DNA of 10,925 nucleotides, taken from NCBI RefSeq assembly GCF_900541605.1, contig NZ_UQKJ01000064.1, forward strand, positions 1 to 10,925. The letters run 5' to 3'. Both the position numbers and the translations under genes were made by a program. Shown piece after piece: positions 1 to 6,563 of this stretch. How positions within the stretch are numbered: position 1 is the first letter of the stretch; the number at the start of each line of letters is the position of its first letter. This DNA comes from an uncultured Dialister sp. (lineage in GTDB: Bacteria; Bacillota; Negativicutes; Veillonellales; Dialisteraceae). Below the pieces are notes generated by a model that saw nothing but the letters and a program-made list of their open reading frames with translations, searched no databases and was not told the origin of the DNA.

Positions 1-102
1 TATAGCACATAGATGCATCGATTTAAAGTAAAGTAATTAATGTCGTTTACTATAGCAATCGTTTCGGCCGCTGTCAATTCTTTATTTATCTTATTTTTTC
101 TG
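1..102. other. Unassigned left edge
   Basis: AT-rich flank downstream of the DUF1848 gene. I see no gene and no clear terminator. There is a weak 6-bp inverted repeat (AGTAAA at 27-32, TTTACT at 46-51) and TATAGC occurs at 1-6 and 51-56. Neither can be assigned a role. Confidence 0.4.
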
Positions 103-1032
103 TCAGAACAGACTTGTTTCCCTGTCGATCCAGCTGGCCTGTCTGGCTTCAGTTATCGTATCTCCCATTTCTTCATGGCCTATGAGGAAGGGCGACAGGG
201 GATCATGGGACTTCCTGTTTTCCAAAACTTTTTCTCTGTCATAATTCGCATAACAATAGCGGCAGAAATGGGCACAGGAATTATAGGCTCCTATGTCATG
301 TCCAAGCAGGCATCTGCAACCCGGCCTGACTTCTTTAGCGGATGCAGGCACTATGAGTGGTATGCCTAATGCCTTTTCTATCCTTTTTGGGGAAAGGCAG
401 CCGCCCATATCGGCTCCCAGGAAGCCAAGTCCCGGATCTTCGTGGCAGGCAGCCAGTTCCATTCCATTTCGTCCTGCTATAGATACCATTTCTTTAACGA
501 GAAGGCGCTGCTGTTCATGGGATACGCGATGGACCTCCGGAAAATTCCGGATGGTCTTCGCATAAAGATCAATAAAGCTGAACACACATGTTTCTGTATA
601 GCCTTTGAGGGAAGCAGCAATATAAGAAAATGCATCCAGCTGTTTTTCTGCCGTATAGGTCGAAGATAAAAATATGGGATCATATCTCCAGATAACCTTC
701 CTTTTCCCCAACGAAGCAGACAGACTTCTGAAGGACCTGATGACATCGTTTACCGGCGGTACATTCGGTTCTATTTCCCTTCCATAAGGGGTAATGGTGA
801 CATGCCACACCTGCCGGAATGAATGAAGTTTCTTGAGGTATGGCAACATGGGAGCCGGATTTTTCGTGCAGAAGCAAATAGCATCTACGATATCCGGATT
901 CAACCGGTAACGGGTCACCTGGTGAGGATTAAAAGGATTCCTCACCAGTACAAACCCCTCTTCTATACGATTGATAAACCATTTGGCATAAAAAGCGGGA
1001 ATATCGGTCCGCTGTCCTGTATTGATTATCAC
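103..1032 (-). CDS. DUF1848 family protein (radical-SAM-like Cys cluster)
   Basis: A 309-residue protein of the DUF1848 family. The N-terminus has the family signature around QRTDIPAFYAKWFINR and EGFVLVRNPFNPHQV, then TKNPAPML and ITPYGREIEPN. Near the C-terminus there is a cysteine cluster: CRC at about 239-241, followed by CAHFCRYC at about 253-260. The latter is the CX3CX2C spacing of radical-SAM [4Fe-4S] sites, unusually placed at the C-terminal end; that placement is known for this family. The biochemical function is unknown. The frame stays open upstream to 1602, but I chose the GTG at 1032 because homology begins there and an AAGGA Shine-Dalgarno lies 8 bases upstream; the longer extension is antisense to the M48 gene. 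It is divergent from that gene, 78 bp apart. No terminator is evident. Confidence 0.88.
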   Translation of the reverse strand: MIINTGQRTDIPAFYAKWFINRIEEGFVLVRNPFNPHQVTRYRLNPDIVDAICFCTKNPAPMLPYLKKLHSFRQVWHVTITPYGREIEPNVPPVNDVIRSFRSLSASLGKRKVIWRYDPIFLSSTYTAEKQLDAFSYIAASLKGYTETCVFSFIDLYAKTIRNFPEVHRVSHEQQRLLVKEMVSIAGRNGMELAACHEDPGLGFLGADMGGCLSPKRIEKALGIPLIVPASAKEVRPGCRCLLGHDIGAYNSCAHFCRYCYANYDREKVLENRKSHDPLSPFLIGHEEMGDTITEARQASWIDRETSLF

Positions 1033-1110
1033 GGTCAGGTTCCTTAACAGAAGTTGTACAATATATGTATCAGAATACAGTTCATGGTCACAGGAAAGGG
1101 TGGAAAGCTT

Positions 1111-2223
1111 ATGTTCAAACGTACGAAAAAGATGACTGCCTCTATTCTTTTGGGATTGGCAGCCGGATTCTCCGTTTGTCCTTACCCTGCCATGCCGCAG
1201 ACGGAGGCTGCCGACATCGCCGGGATGATCGGGTCTCTCATATATGGTGCCCAGGTCTATAAACAGATGGATGAATATCTGGATACCGTCAACAATACGG
1301 AAGAAGGCAGGCAGAAATATTTTGAGGAGTTGAAGAAAAGCCAGGGGGTCTCCTATGATTCCTATTACAATGGCATGCTGGACGGCATTATGGCTAATCT
1401 TTCCGCCGGAATTGCCGCTTCCGCCCCATCTATCAAGCAGAAGCCATTCCTCTATTTCCTGAACCCAAGTACCGAATTCAATGCGGCCTGCGGTCTGGGG
1501 CATGTGATGACCGTAAATATCGGGCTTTTTAAAATTTCTGACAATACCGATGAAGTGGCTTTTGTACTGGGCCATGAAATGGGCCATGGTATGAAAAATC
1601 ACGCTGTCAGCGGCACTAAGAAAAAGCTGCGTACCATCATTGGCGGCAGCGTTGCCGCTAGTGCCATGGGAGGCGGCGCCTTAGCCAATCTCACCATGTC
1701 CGCCCTGGTGGGACAGATCAACAATGTGCAGATAGGCAAGAAGCAGGAATGGGAAGCGGATAACCTGGCTTTTGATTACTGCTACCAGGCGGGATACAAC
1801 CCCGGTGCCGGTGCTGCCCTCTGGCAGCGGGTGGAAGAAAAGCAGGGAGAATTCAAGAACAGCCTGGTCGGTGAAATCTTTTCCCCCAACGATCACCCTA
1901 CCAATAAAGAACGGCGAGAAAATTATGAAAAGAAACTGGTCAAACTGTCCGGTAATCACATTACTATAAAAAAAGATTCTGACATGGTCCAGGTCAATGG
2001 TAAGGATTTTGTCACTCCCGCTGCCGTTTCCGGTATGAGCAGTGCCGAGAGGAAATACTTCATCATGGGTAATCTGGCTGCTGCTTATAACCATGGCCAG
2101 AATGTAAAAGAAGCTTATGCCTCTGATGGTACGGTATATTTGGGAAACCAGTCCATCATGACCCCTACTGGATCAGATCCATCAGCAGAAGCTCTGGCCA
2201 GGAGGCTGAATGAAATCAAATAA
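1111..2223 (+). CDS. Exported M48-family zinc metallopeptidase
   Basis: A 370-residue M48 (Ste24/HtpX-like, BepA-type soluble) metalloprotease. The zinc site is visible: HEMGH at residues 155-159 within VLGHEMGHGMKNH, and the third ligand Glu at 215 in EWEADNLAFDYC. The N-terminus MFKRTKKMTASILLGLAAG is a Sec signal peptide (basic start, hydrophobic core). A likely signal-peptidase site follows at about residues 30-34 (TEA/AD). Cys23 is not in a convincing lipobox. The protein is therefore probably periplasmic or extracellular and may act in envelope protein quality control (inference). The frame is open from 1054, but the ATG at 1111 is preferred because it starts the signal peptide directly after a GGTGG/GGAAAG ribosome-binding region. 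No clear promoter is visible in the 78-bp divergent gap; TACAAT at 1057-1062 lacks a partner -35. A terminator follows. Confidence 0.9.
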   Translation: MFKRTKKMTASILLGLAAGFSVCPYPAMPQTEAADIAGMIGSLIYGAQVYKQMDEYLDTVNNTEEGRQKYFEELKKSQGVSYDSYYNGMLDGIMANLSAGIAASAPSIKQKPFLYFLNPSTEFNAACGLGHVMTVNIGLFKISDNTDEVAFVLGHEMGHGMKNHAVSGTKKKLRTIIGGSVAASAMGGGALANLTMSALVGQINNVQIGKKQEWEADNLAFDYCYQAGYNPGAGAALWQRVEEKQGEFKNSLVGEIFSPNDHPTNKERRENYEKKLVKLSGNHITIKKDSDMVQVNGKDFVTPAAVSGMSSAERKYFIMGNLAAAYNHGQNVKEAYASDGTVYLGNQSIMTPTGSDPSAEALARRLNEIK

Positions 2224-2292
2224 AGAATGACTTCATGGAAGCACTGATGAAAGCTGACTCTGCAAATGAATCAGTGTTTCCATGGATACAAC

Positions 2293-2327
2293 AGGGCTGT
2301 GGAAATTTCCCGCAGCCCTTTCTTTTT
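2293..2327 (+). terminator. Rho-independent terminator of the M48 gene
   Basis: A 10-bp stem (2293-2302 pairs with 2310-2319, one G-T wobble) with a 7-base loop, followed by a T-rich tract TTCTTTTT. It lies about 70 bp after the M48 stop codon. The opposite strand lacks a T tract, so it serves the + strand. Confidence 0.85.
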
Positions 2328-2381
2328 CTCCGCTTCCCGCTATTCGCCAAAGAGCAGAAAATTCCTGCACTCAAAGGCAAG

Positions 2382-3392
2382 TCAGGGCTCCGATGCCTCT
2401 ATGATTTTCCGGGCTTCCTGAATCCACTTGTTTCGCAGCCGTTCCGGTGATAAAACTTTGACCCGGCTTCCCTGGCTCAGAAGCCACATCAGTATACCAT
2501 CCCCCTGTATGCGATCGGTGATCAGGAAGCTGCCGTCCTCCAACTGTTTCTGATGGGCTGTTGGCAGACGGTCAAGAACCGCTTCCACACTGGGGCCGGT
2601 GTAAAGGAACTGAATCCGTTCCGGTTCACCACCGTACATGTACTGCACGCTATTCTTATAGGCTCCTACCCGGAGACGGCTGCTGTAGCTTACATCAAAA
2701 CCGACTCCTGTGTCTTTAAGGTGAAACATGCGGTCCACCCGATATACTCTGGTCTCTTTTTCCCCGGACTGCCATTCCTTCTCCGGTACCCCGAGCATAT
2801 AAAAGTAATATTCCGAAAAGAGCACGCCCTCCGGACATACCTTATGGGGTACGCTTTCATGGGATCCCTGTTTTTTATAGCCAAAAGAAAGGACATGATG
2901 GGTATGTACAGCCCTGGCAATGGTCCACAGGGCATGAATGTCCGGTTTCCTGTGTTTTGGGTTCAGATAGTCAAAAAGTTCACTTTTGATATACTCTTCG
3001 ACTTCCTTTTTCCCCTTTCCAAGGACGGCAGACTGGCGAAGTCTCCCCAGCAGGGATTCCAGCTCTTTTTTGTGAAAAGCACGGCTGGCCAGGAGGATTT
3101 TCCCAATAGCGAAGAGTTCGCCTGGGGATATCATTTCATTTTCCAGGTCCCGGATCCGATAACTGCCATCAGTCCGGTCATAGTAAAGCTCCCGGCGGAT
3201 ACCATCCCTTTCTTCTTTCTTTTCCAGGTATTTCCTGATTTCCACTATATAGCGACTCGCTGTCCTGATATTAACGCCAAACATTTCTGTCATTTCCGTT
3301 CTATTGACAGAGCCGCCGCGGCCCAATATATCCCACAGAAAAAGGACTCTCTCCGCCTTTTTGTCATCCCTGTCTTTCTTTTCCTTTGCCAT
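2382..3392 (-). CDS. WYL-domain transcriptional regulator
   Basis: A 336-residue regulator of the YafY/WYL type. Residues about 14-56 form an N-terminal helix-turn-helix (RVLFLWDILGRGG, then NRTEMTEMFGVNIRTASRYI). A WYL domain covers about 150-225, with the characteristic SEYYFYMLGV and RVYRVDRM elements. The remainder fits the WCX C-terminal extension (LITDRIQGDGILMWLLSQGSRV). WYL domains sense ligands, in several studied cases nucleic acid or nucleotides, and switch DNA binding; the ligand here is unknown. The ATG at 3392 has an AGGA site 7 bases upstream and is preferred over the in-frame start at 3431, which lies inside an operator-like palindrome. The gene stands alone, facing the M48 gene tail to tail. 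The palindrome and extended -10 upstream suggest autoregulation. No strong terminator is seen. Confidence 0.9.
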   Translation of the reverse strand: MAKEKKDRDDKKAERVLFLWDILGRGGSVNRTEMTEMFGVNIRTASRYIVEIRKYLEKKEERDGIRRELYYDRTDGSYRIRDLENEMISPGELFAIGKILLASRAFHKKELESLLGRLRQSAVLGKGKKEVEEYIKSELFDYLNPKHRKPDIHALWTIARAVHTHHVLSFGYKKQGSHESVPHKVCPEGVLFSEYYFYMLGVPEKEWQSGEKETRVYRVDRMFHLKDTGVGFDVSYSSRLRVGAYKNSVQYMYGGEPERIQFLYTGPSVEAVLDRLPTAHQKQLEDGSFLITDRIQGDGILMWLLSQGSRVKVLSPERLRNKWIQEARKIIEASEP

Positions 3393-3418
3393 AGAGTTCC
3401 TGCCCTTCCATGAAAAAA

Positions 3419-3437
3419 GTATGAAATTCATTCATAC
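3419..3437. promoter_or_regulatory. Palindromic operator-like site upstream of the WYL gene
   Basis: Perfect inverted repeat GTATGAA (3419-3425) and TTCATAC (3431-3437) with a 5-bp spacer. It sits 27 bp upstream of the WYL start codon and downstream of the candidate -10 box, where a bound dimer could block transcription. A short hairpin (GCCTG 3451-3455, CAGGC 3464-3468) lies between it and the promoter. The operator role is inference from position and symmetry. Confidence 0.5.
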
Positions 3438-3485
3438 CTGCGACCTGAAAGCCTGACTGCTGCCAGGCCCTCCCATTTATCTTTC

Positions 3486-3494
3486 ATTATAGCA
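3486..3494 (-). promoter_or_regulatory. Extended -10 promoter of the WYL gene
   Basis: On the minus strand this reads TGCTATAAT, a consensus extended -10 (TGnTATAAT). No good -35 hexamer is found at 16-18 bp, which is common for extended -10 promoters. It lies about 93 bp upstream of the WYL start. Confidence 0.6.
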
Positions 3495-3629
3495 GAAATC
3501 CAGAAAGGGGCCGAAAAATCTATGATCCGGATATGCACCTGAATCCGCCACATGTATTCTCATTGAATTCTCTTAAATTGGAATATCGCATTGCGGGGGA
3601 GCTGATATTCTTACTGGGAATCGATGACT

Positions 3630-3744
3630 CACTATTTTTACGATAAATAACCGGTATCCGGAAACAGCCTCTAATTACACAGACTGATACACAATCTATG
3701 GTTTCCCCGCTTTTTTCGGATACCGGCCTATCATGAAAATAGTG
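3630..3744. repeat. Long imperfect inverted repeat between ssb and the WYL gene
   Basis: The arms are 3630-3660 and 3717-3744. The innermost 10 bp are perfect (CCGGTATCCG at 3651-3660, CGGATACCGG at 3717-3726). The outer parts match as CACTATTTT-A-GATA with a few mismatches and a 3-bp gap. Inside, a further pair GGAAAC (3660-3665) and GTTTCC (3701-3706) extends the structure. The structure begins about 30 bp past the ssb stop codon. It has no coding potential. It could be a small palindromic mobile element, a structured RNA, or a single-strand fold; a T tract at 3711-3716 sits inside the right arm, so a simple terminator for either strand is unlikely. The rest of the 3393-3773 gap (for example 3495-3629) shows no gene. 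Confidence 0.65.
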
Positions 3745-3773
3745 AAATCCCAATTTTGAAAGAAACTGATTCC

Positions 3774-4184
3774 TTACAGGAACGGAGCTGCTCCGAAAGG
3801 TGGTACAGCATCCCTGTTTGCCCGATAAAGATTTCCTTTGCCATCGATTTCATCGTCCCCACTGCTTCCAAGGGGACAGGCAATGAATCCGGCATTCACT
3901 TCGGTAAAATACTTTTTCTGTCCATCCTGCCCTTCATAGGAACGGGTACTGTAGCGCCCCATCACAAAGACCCGGCTTCCTTTTTTCAAGTAGTTTCCTA
4001 CGCTTTCTGCCATCCGTTCCCAGGCCACAATATTGACGAAGTCCACCAATGTTTTTTCTTCTCCCGCCGGAGTCCTGTACGTTCGATTAACGGCAACACT
4101 AAAGCGGGCCATGGCTTTTCCGGTACTGGTAGCACGAATGACAGGGTCCCGTGTGAGATTTCCAAGAATTTCTACCTGGTTCAT
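3774..4184 (-). CDS. ssb: Single-stranded DNA-binding protein (accessory type)
   Basis: A 136-residue SSB. The OB fold is typical: MNQVEILGNLTRDPVIR, FSVAVNR, VDFVNIVAWERMAESVGNYLKKGSRVFVMGRYSTRSYE, then TEVNAGFI. It would bind ssDNA as a tetramer during replication or repair. The C-terminal tail is short and ends GAAPFL; it lacks the acidic DDDIPF-type tip that recruits partner proteins in standard bacterial SSBs. This suggests a secondary or mobile-element-derived SSB rather than the housekeeping copy. The start ATG has an AAGGGGG ribosome-binding site 9 bases upstream. The stop codon of the upstream RNase HI gene is only 15 bp away, so the two are probably one transcript. Confidence 0.9.
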   Translation of the reverse strand: MNQVEILGNLTRDPVIRATSTGKAMARFSVAVNRTYRTPAGEEKTLVDFVNIVAWERMAESVGNYLKKGSRVFVMGRYSTRSYEGQDGQKKYFTEVNAGFIACPLGSSGDDEIDGKGNLYRANRDAVPPFGAAPFL

Positions 4185-4199
4185 CCTGCGCGCCCCCTT

Positions 4200-4828
4200 T
4201 CACATAGCCTGCCATGCACGTTCCCCATCAGGGGTTTTCGGCATAGCTGCCCGGGCATACAGGTCACAGCGATTAATAAAGTCTGGTTCCATGGATGCAT
4301 TGTCCGGTACCCACAGTTTGAATTTTTTCTCTCCCATCATACGGGAAACAAGGCGCCAAAGATCCTGGTTCTTTACCGGGTTCCCGGCTTTTGTTTTCCA
4401 TCCATTCTTATTCCACCGGCTCCACCAGCAGTAACGGACCCCACTGCTTACAAATTCCTCATCTGTCACAACCTTGACAGACTGCACTCCTTCAGCACAG
4501 GTAAGAATCTTCAGTGCTTCAATGAGTCCCATAAGGTACATACGGTTTACCGTGGTTCCCATCTGACCGCCGGAAATGGCGAGGACCGTCTTCTTCCCTT
4601 CATTCAGGATGACCGCCGCATAGGCTCCTGTTTTTTCTTCATTTCCCTCACATCATCCATGGATGCAGATAGTGGGAACACGGGGCATGCGATCCGCATA
4701 AGCTGCATCGAGCACTCTCACCGAAGCTTTCGGCATGGGGCGGCTGTTCTTACGCCGCTTCCCGTTCTCTTTTACCACTTTTTTCCTGCTGCAAAGGTAT
4801 TCCGATTTCTGATTTCATTGTTTTCCAT
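4200..4828 (-). pseudogene. Broken RNase HI-like gene (frameshift plus in-frame TGA)
   Basis: The ATG at 4828 has an AAAGGAG site 8 bases upstream. It opens a frame that ends at TAA (4774-4772) after 18 codons. One frame over, the sequence continues through RPMPKASVRVLDAAYADRMP to ICIHG, a TGA (4655-4653), then CEGNEEKTGAYAAVIL and VNRMYLMGLIEAL, TDEEFVSSGV, NGWKTKAGNPVKNQDLW, INRCDLYARAA. This is an RNase HI fold, the enzyme that cuts RNA in RNA:DNA hybrids. Two of four catalytic acids look lost: the Asp of the TDGS motif is His (HG then TGA), and the Glu of NRMELM is Tyr (NRMYLM). Asp of VVTDEE and of RCDLYAR remain. The first stop falls on A AAA AAG (4784-4778) in the correct phase for -1 slippage, so recoding past it is possible. 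The TGA would still truncate the product. Only the part from the ATG at 4562 (120 residues) is intact, and it has no ribosome-binding site. A decayed gene is the simplest reading. Confidence 0.75.
4778..4784 (-). other. A AAA AAG slippery heptamer in the RNase HI gene
   Basis: Read from the 4828 start, the zero-frame codons are GGA AAA AAG TGG TAA, so the heptamer is in register for -1 slippage. The -1 frame is the one that continues into the RNase HI domain. A short GC hairpin (4740-4744 with 4754-4758) lies 19 bases downstream, which is farther than usual for a stimulator. An ordinary one-A deletion in a homopolymer explains the same observation. Confidence 0.5.
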
Positions 4829-5033
4829 GATTGTTTCTCCTTTCGGGGGATAGTCCCCTTCCTGTCACATTCCAGGCTCTCCGAAAACTGCTGTTTTTCC
4901 AATCAATTCGAGGTTTACAGTCTGTCCCGGAAAACTTTCGTATCTCCATTTTCCTCAAGCAGCGGTAGTTTCCGGAAACCACCGCTTCCATCTCCTTGTC
5001 CGGGAGAACCTCCTTTCTATTTTCTCCCCTCAC
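4815..5033 (-). CDS. Possible small ORF ahead of the RNase HI gene
   Basis: Open frame of 72 codons from GTG 5033, or 58 codons from ATG 4991. It ends 14 bp inside the RNase HI-like gene. A strong AAAGGAGG (about 5008-5015) lies within it but is 17 bases from the ATG and downstream of the GTG, so neither start is well placed. The peptide is rich in Arg, Lys and Asn and matches no family I recognise. It may simply be the 5' leader of the RNase HI-ssb transcript. Confidence 0.2.
   Translation of the reverse strand: MRGENRKEVLPDKEMEAVVSGNYRCLRKMEIRKFSGTDCKPRIDWKNSSFRRAWNVTGRGLSPERRNNHGKQ
4846..4858. repeat. Small hairpin just upstream of the RNase HI ribosome-binding site
   Basis: GGGGA/TCCCC stem with a 3-base loop. 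On the minus strand it ends about 5 bases before AAAGGAG. It could influence translation of the RNase HI-ssb transcript; this is inference. Confidence 0.35.
4962..4985. repeat. 24-bp near-perfect palindrome
   Basis: The arms 4962-4973 and 4974-4985 are complementary except for one position; the centre is the perfect 12-mer GTTTCCGGAAAC. No T tract follows on either strand, so it is not an obvious terminator. It lies in the leader of the RNase HI-ssb genes and could be an operator or an RNA hairpin. Confidence 0.55.
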
Positions 5034-5197
5034 TATAAATATCGGCTTCAGAATTTTTTTATGTGGATGTTTTTAAAAGAAAAATTCTTTTATTTCTTCA
5101 CCGTGAAAAAGGACAGTAGAAATAGACATAATTTCCATGTATCCAAGGCGTCGATGATCTATCCAGAACAGAATAGATATGACATATACTTCCGCAA

Positions 5198-5242
5198 TAC
5201 AAAAAAAGCTATGAAAAATGATTTCTCACTTTTCACAGCTTT
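5198..5242 (-). terminator. Terminator of the nitroreductase-CpXC operon
   Basis: 17-bp stem (5226-5242 with 5205-5221, two G-T wobbles) closing a GAAA tetraloop on the minus strand, followed by a T tract. It starts 20 bp after the CpXC stop codon. The 5034-5197 stretch beyond it is AT-rich and shows only a 7-bp palindrome (5075-5091). Confidence 0.88.
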
Positions 5243-5261
5243 TGACCTAATCATTAGTTTT

Positions 5262-5912
5262 TTACAGGGATTCCAGCTCTTTCATGATCCCCGCGGCCCA
5301 TTGGGAATTAATCACCACATCTTCCTGGGAAAGTTCACGGATTTTTGGCCCCAGTACCTTATCTATCCTCCCATATAAAGATTCTTCAAAAGCATAAGCT
5401 GCTTTCACCGTTTCATTCTTGCTGAACCGAAAATAGCAGCTGCCATCCCCTCCCCGGTCAAAGAGAACCGTATCCACTTCTGCAGCCGGATATTTCTGCT
5501 TCAGAGAAATAAAAGCAAGGCCCTTCATAATTTCAATAATCCGATTATCCAACCCACAATCCAGTATCAGCAGCTTTTCCAGCAGGTCATTCCTGGATGT
5601 CACCACACGTCGTTTCCAGGTCCGGATAGATTCAAAGTCCCTGCCACCATTTCTTCTGGTCATACGGTAATAAGCAGCTTCATAAAACTCCCGGGAATTA
5701 GCATAATAAATGAGAGTATGCGTTCCTTCCTCCCTGTAGAGGAAGGAATAATCAAAGTGGGTATGCCACCCGCAATAGGGGCAGGAAACATAAAAGGCCT
5801 CTCCATTTCGCACTTTTTCTTTCATGTCCGGCCTTTTCCCCGTATCAATGACATCATACCGGATAAAGGGAAATGGTTTCCCACACTGGGGACAGGTGTA
5901 CCGCTCTTCCAT
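5262..5912 (-). CDS. CpXC domain protein
   Basis: A 216-residue protein with an N-terminal CpXC-type zinc-ribbon: CPQC at residues 7-10 and CPYC at 44-47, with the family's FPF...YDVID element between them and an LLY/IYYAN-like strand after. The four cysteines very probably bind zinc. The C-terminal 130 residues are charged and have no motif I recognise. The function of CpXC proteins is unknown. The ATG at 5912 has GGGAG 7 bases upstream. The gene starts 15 bp after the nitroreductase stop, so both are almost certainly co-transcribed, and a strong terminator follows. Confidence 0.85.
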   Translation of the reverse strand: MEERYTCPQCGKPFPFIRYDVIDTGKRPDMKEKVRNGEAFYVSCPYCGWHTHFDYSFLYREEGTHTLIYYANSREFYEAAYYRMTRRNGGRDFESIRTWKRRVVTSRNDLLEKLLILDCGLDNRIIEIMKGLAFISLKQKYPAAEVDTVLFDRGGDGSCYFRFSKNETVKAAYAFEESLYGRIDKVLGPKIRELSQEDVVINSQWAAGIMKELESL

Positions 5913-5927
5913 TACAGATCTCCCTTT

Positions 5928-6470
5928 TTAACGAAATGACAGTACTTCCTTCAAAGGCTTCCGCTCATTGGCCGCCGGAATCACTGCCGGATGGCCGATA
6001 GCAATAATGGCAGAAACGTCATAATCAGCGGGAAGATCCAAAATTTCCTTGATTTTTTCTTCATCGTACCGCCCCATAATCAGCGTCCCGAGCTCCAGTG
6101 CATTGGCAGCCAGGCAAAAATGGGCTGCCGCCACGCCAGCATCAAAAGACTGCCAGTGGGTTCCCTTGGATGTGGAAGCCCGACCATCAGGCTCATAGCC
6201 TGAAAGACCTTTGATGGCACACAAAATAACTAATGCTGGCGCTGCATGAATATTTTCTGTATTCCATGGAAATTTCTTTGTGCAGTCATCGGCAATCCGG
6301 TTCTTCAGCTCCCTGTTCAGCACTGCCACATATCGAATGGGCTGGGTATTTTCCCAGCATGATGCCATCTGGGAAATCTCTACCACATTTTCCACATCCT
6401 GCCGGGAAATCGATTCATCTGTATATTCCCTGATACTTCTTCTTGAAATCAGACACTGTATTGCATCCAT
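5928..6470 (-). CDS. Nitroreductase family protein
   Basis: A 180-residue FMN-dependent nitroreductase-fold protein. Diagnostic elements are the N-terminal SRRSIREYTDESI (phosphate-binding Arg residues at 10, 11 and 14), the central GVAAAHFCLAANALELGTLIMG, and the C-terminal IAIGHPA plus RKPLKEVL. Such proteins are cytoplasmic, usually dimeric, and reduce nitro groups, quinones or flavins with NAD(P)H; the substrate here cannot be inferred. The length is normal for the short nitroreductases. The start has AGGAGG 5 bases upstream. It is the first gene of a two-gene operon with the CpXC gene. Confidence 0.92.
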   Translation of the reverse strand: MDAIQCLISRRSIREYTDESISRQDVENVVEISQMASCWENTQPIRYVAVLNRELKNRIADDCTKKFPWNTENIHAAPALVILCAIKGLSGYEPDGRASTSKGTHWQSFDAGVAAAHFCLAANALELGTLIMGRYDEEKIKEILDLPADYDVSAIIAIGHPAVIPAANERKPLKEVLSFR

Positions 6471-6487
6471 TTTTTCCTCCTGAAGGA

Positions 6488-6531
6488 CTGGTGCCCCCTT
6501 GCACCGGAATCAGATTCACCTCATTTTACCA
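6488..6531 (-). promoter_or_regulatory. Promoter and leader hairpin of the nitroreductase operon
   Basis: On the minus strand TGGTAAAAT (6531-6523) is an extended -10 located about 53 bp before the start codon. No clear -35 is seen. Between it and the AGGAGG site lies a GGTGC/GCACC hairpin (6490-6494 with 6501-6505, extendable to 7 bp), which could affect translation. Confidence 0.5.
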
Positions 6532-6563
6532 CGCTTTCTTATAAATCTCTCTCCTGCCAAAAA

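Noticed and set aside
1033..1602. N-terminal extension of the DUF1848 gene antisense to the M48 gene
   Set aside because: It has no family similarity, lies wholly opposite a well-supported gene, and a GTG with a good ribosome-binding site starts the conserved domain.
2553..3413. Long + strand open frame opposite the WYL gene
   Set aside because: It is the antisense shadow of a recognisable WYL regulator and has no ribosome-binding site or family features.
4653..4655. TGA in the RNase HI gene as a selenocysteine codon
   Set aside because: It falls at the Ser of a degenerate DGS motif where no Cys/Sec is expected, no SECIS-like hairpin is evident just downstream, and the gene already carries a frameshift and lost catalytic residues.
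3756..4853. 365-codon + strand frame across ssb and the RNase HI region
   Set aside because: It mirrors the minus-strand ssb and RNase HI sequences; its composition (Ser, His, Pro, Phe rich) is typical of antisense translation.
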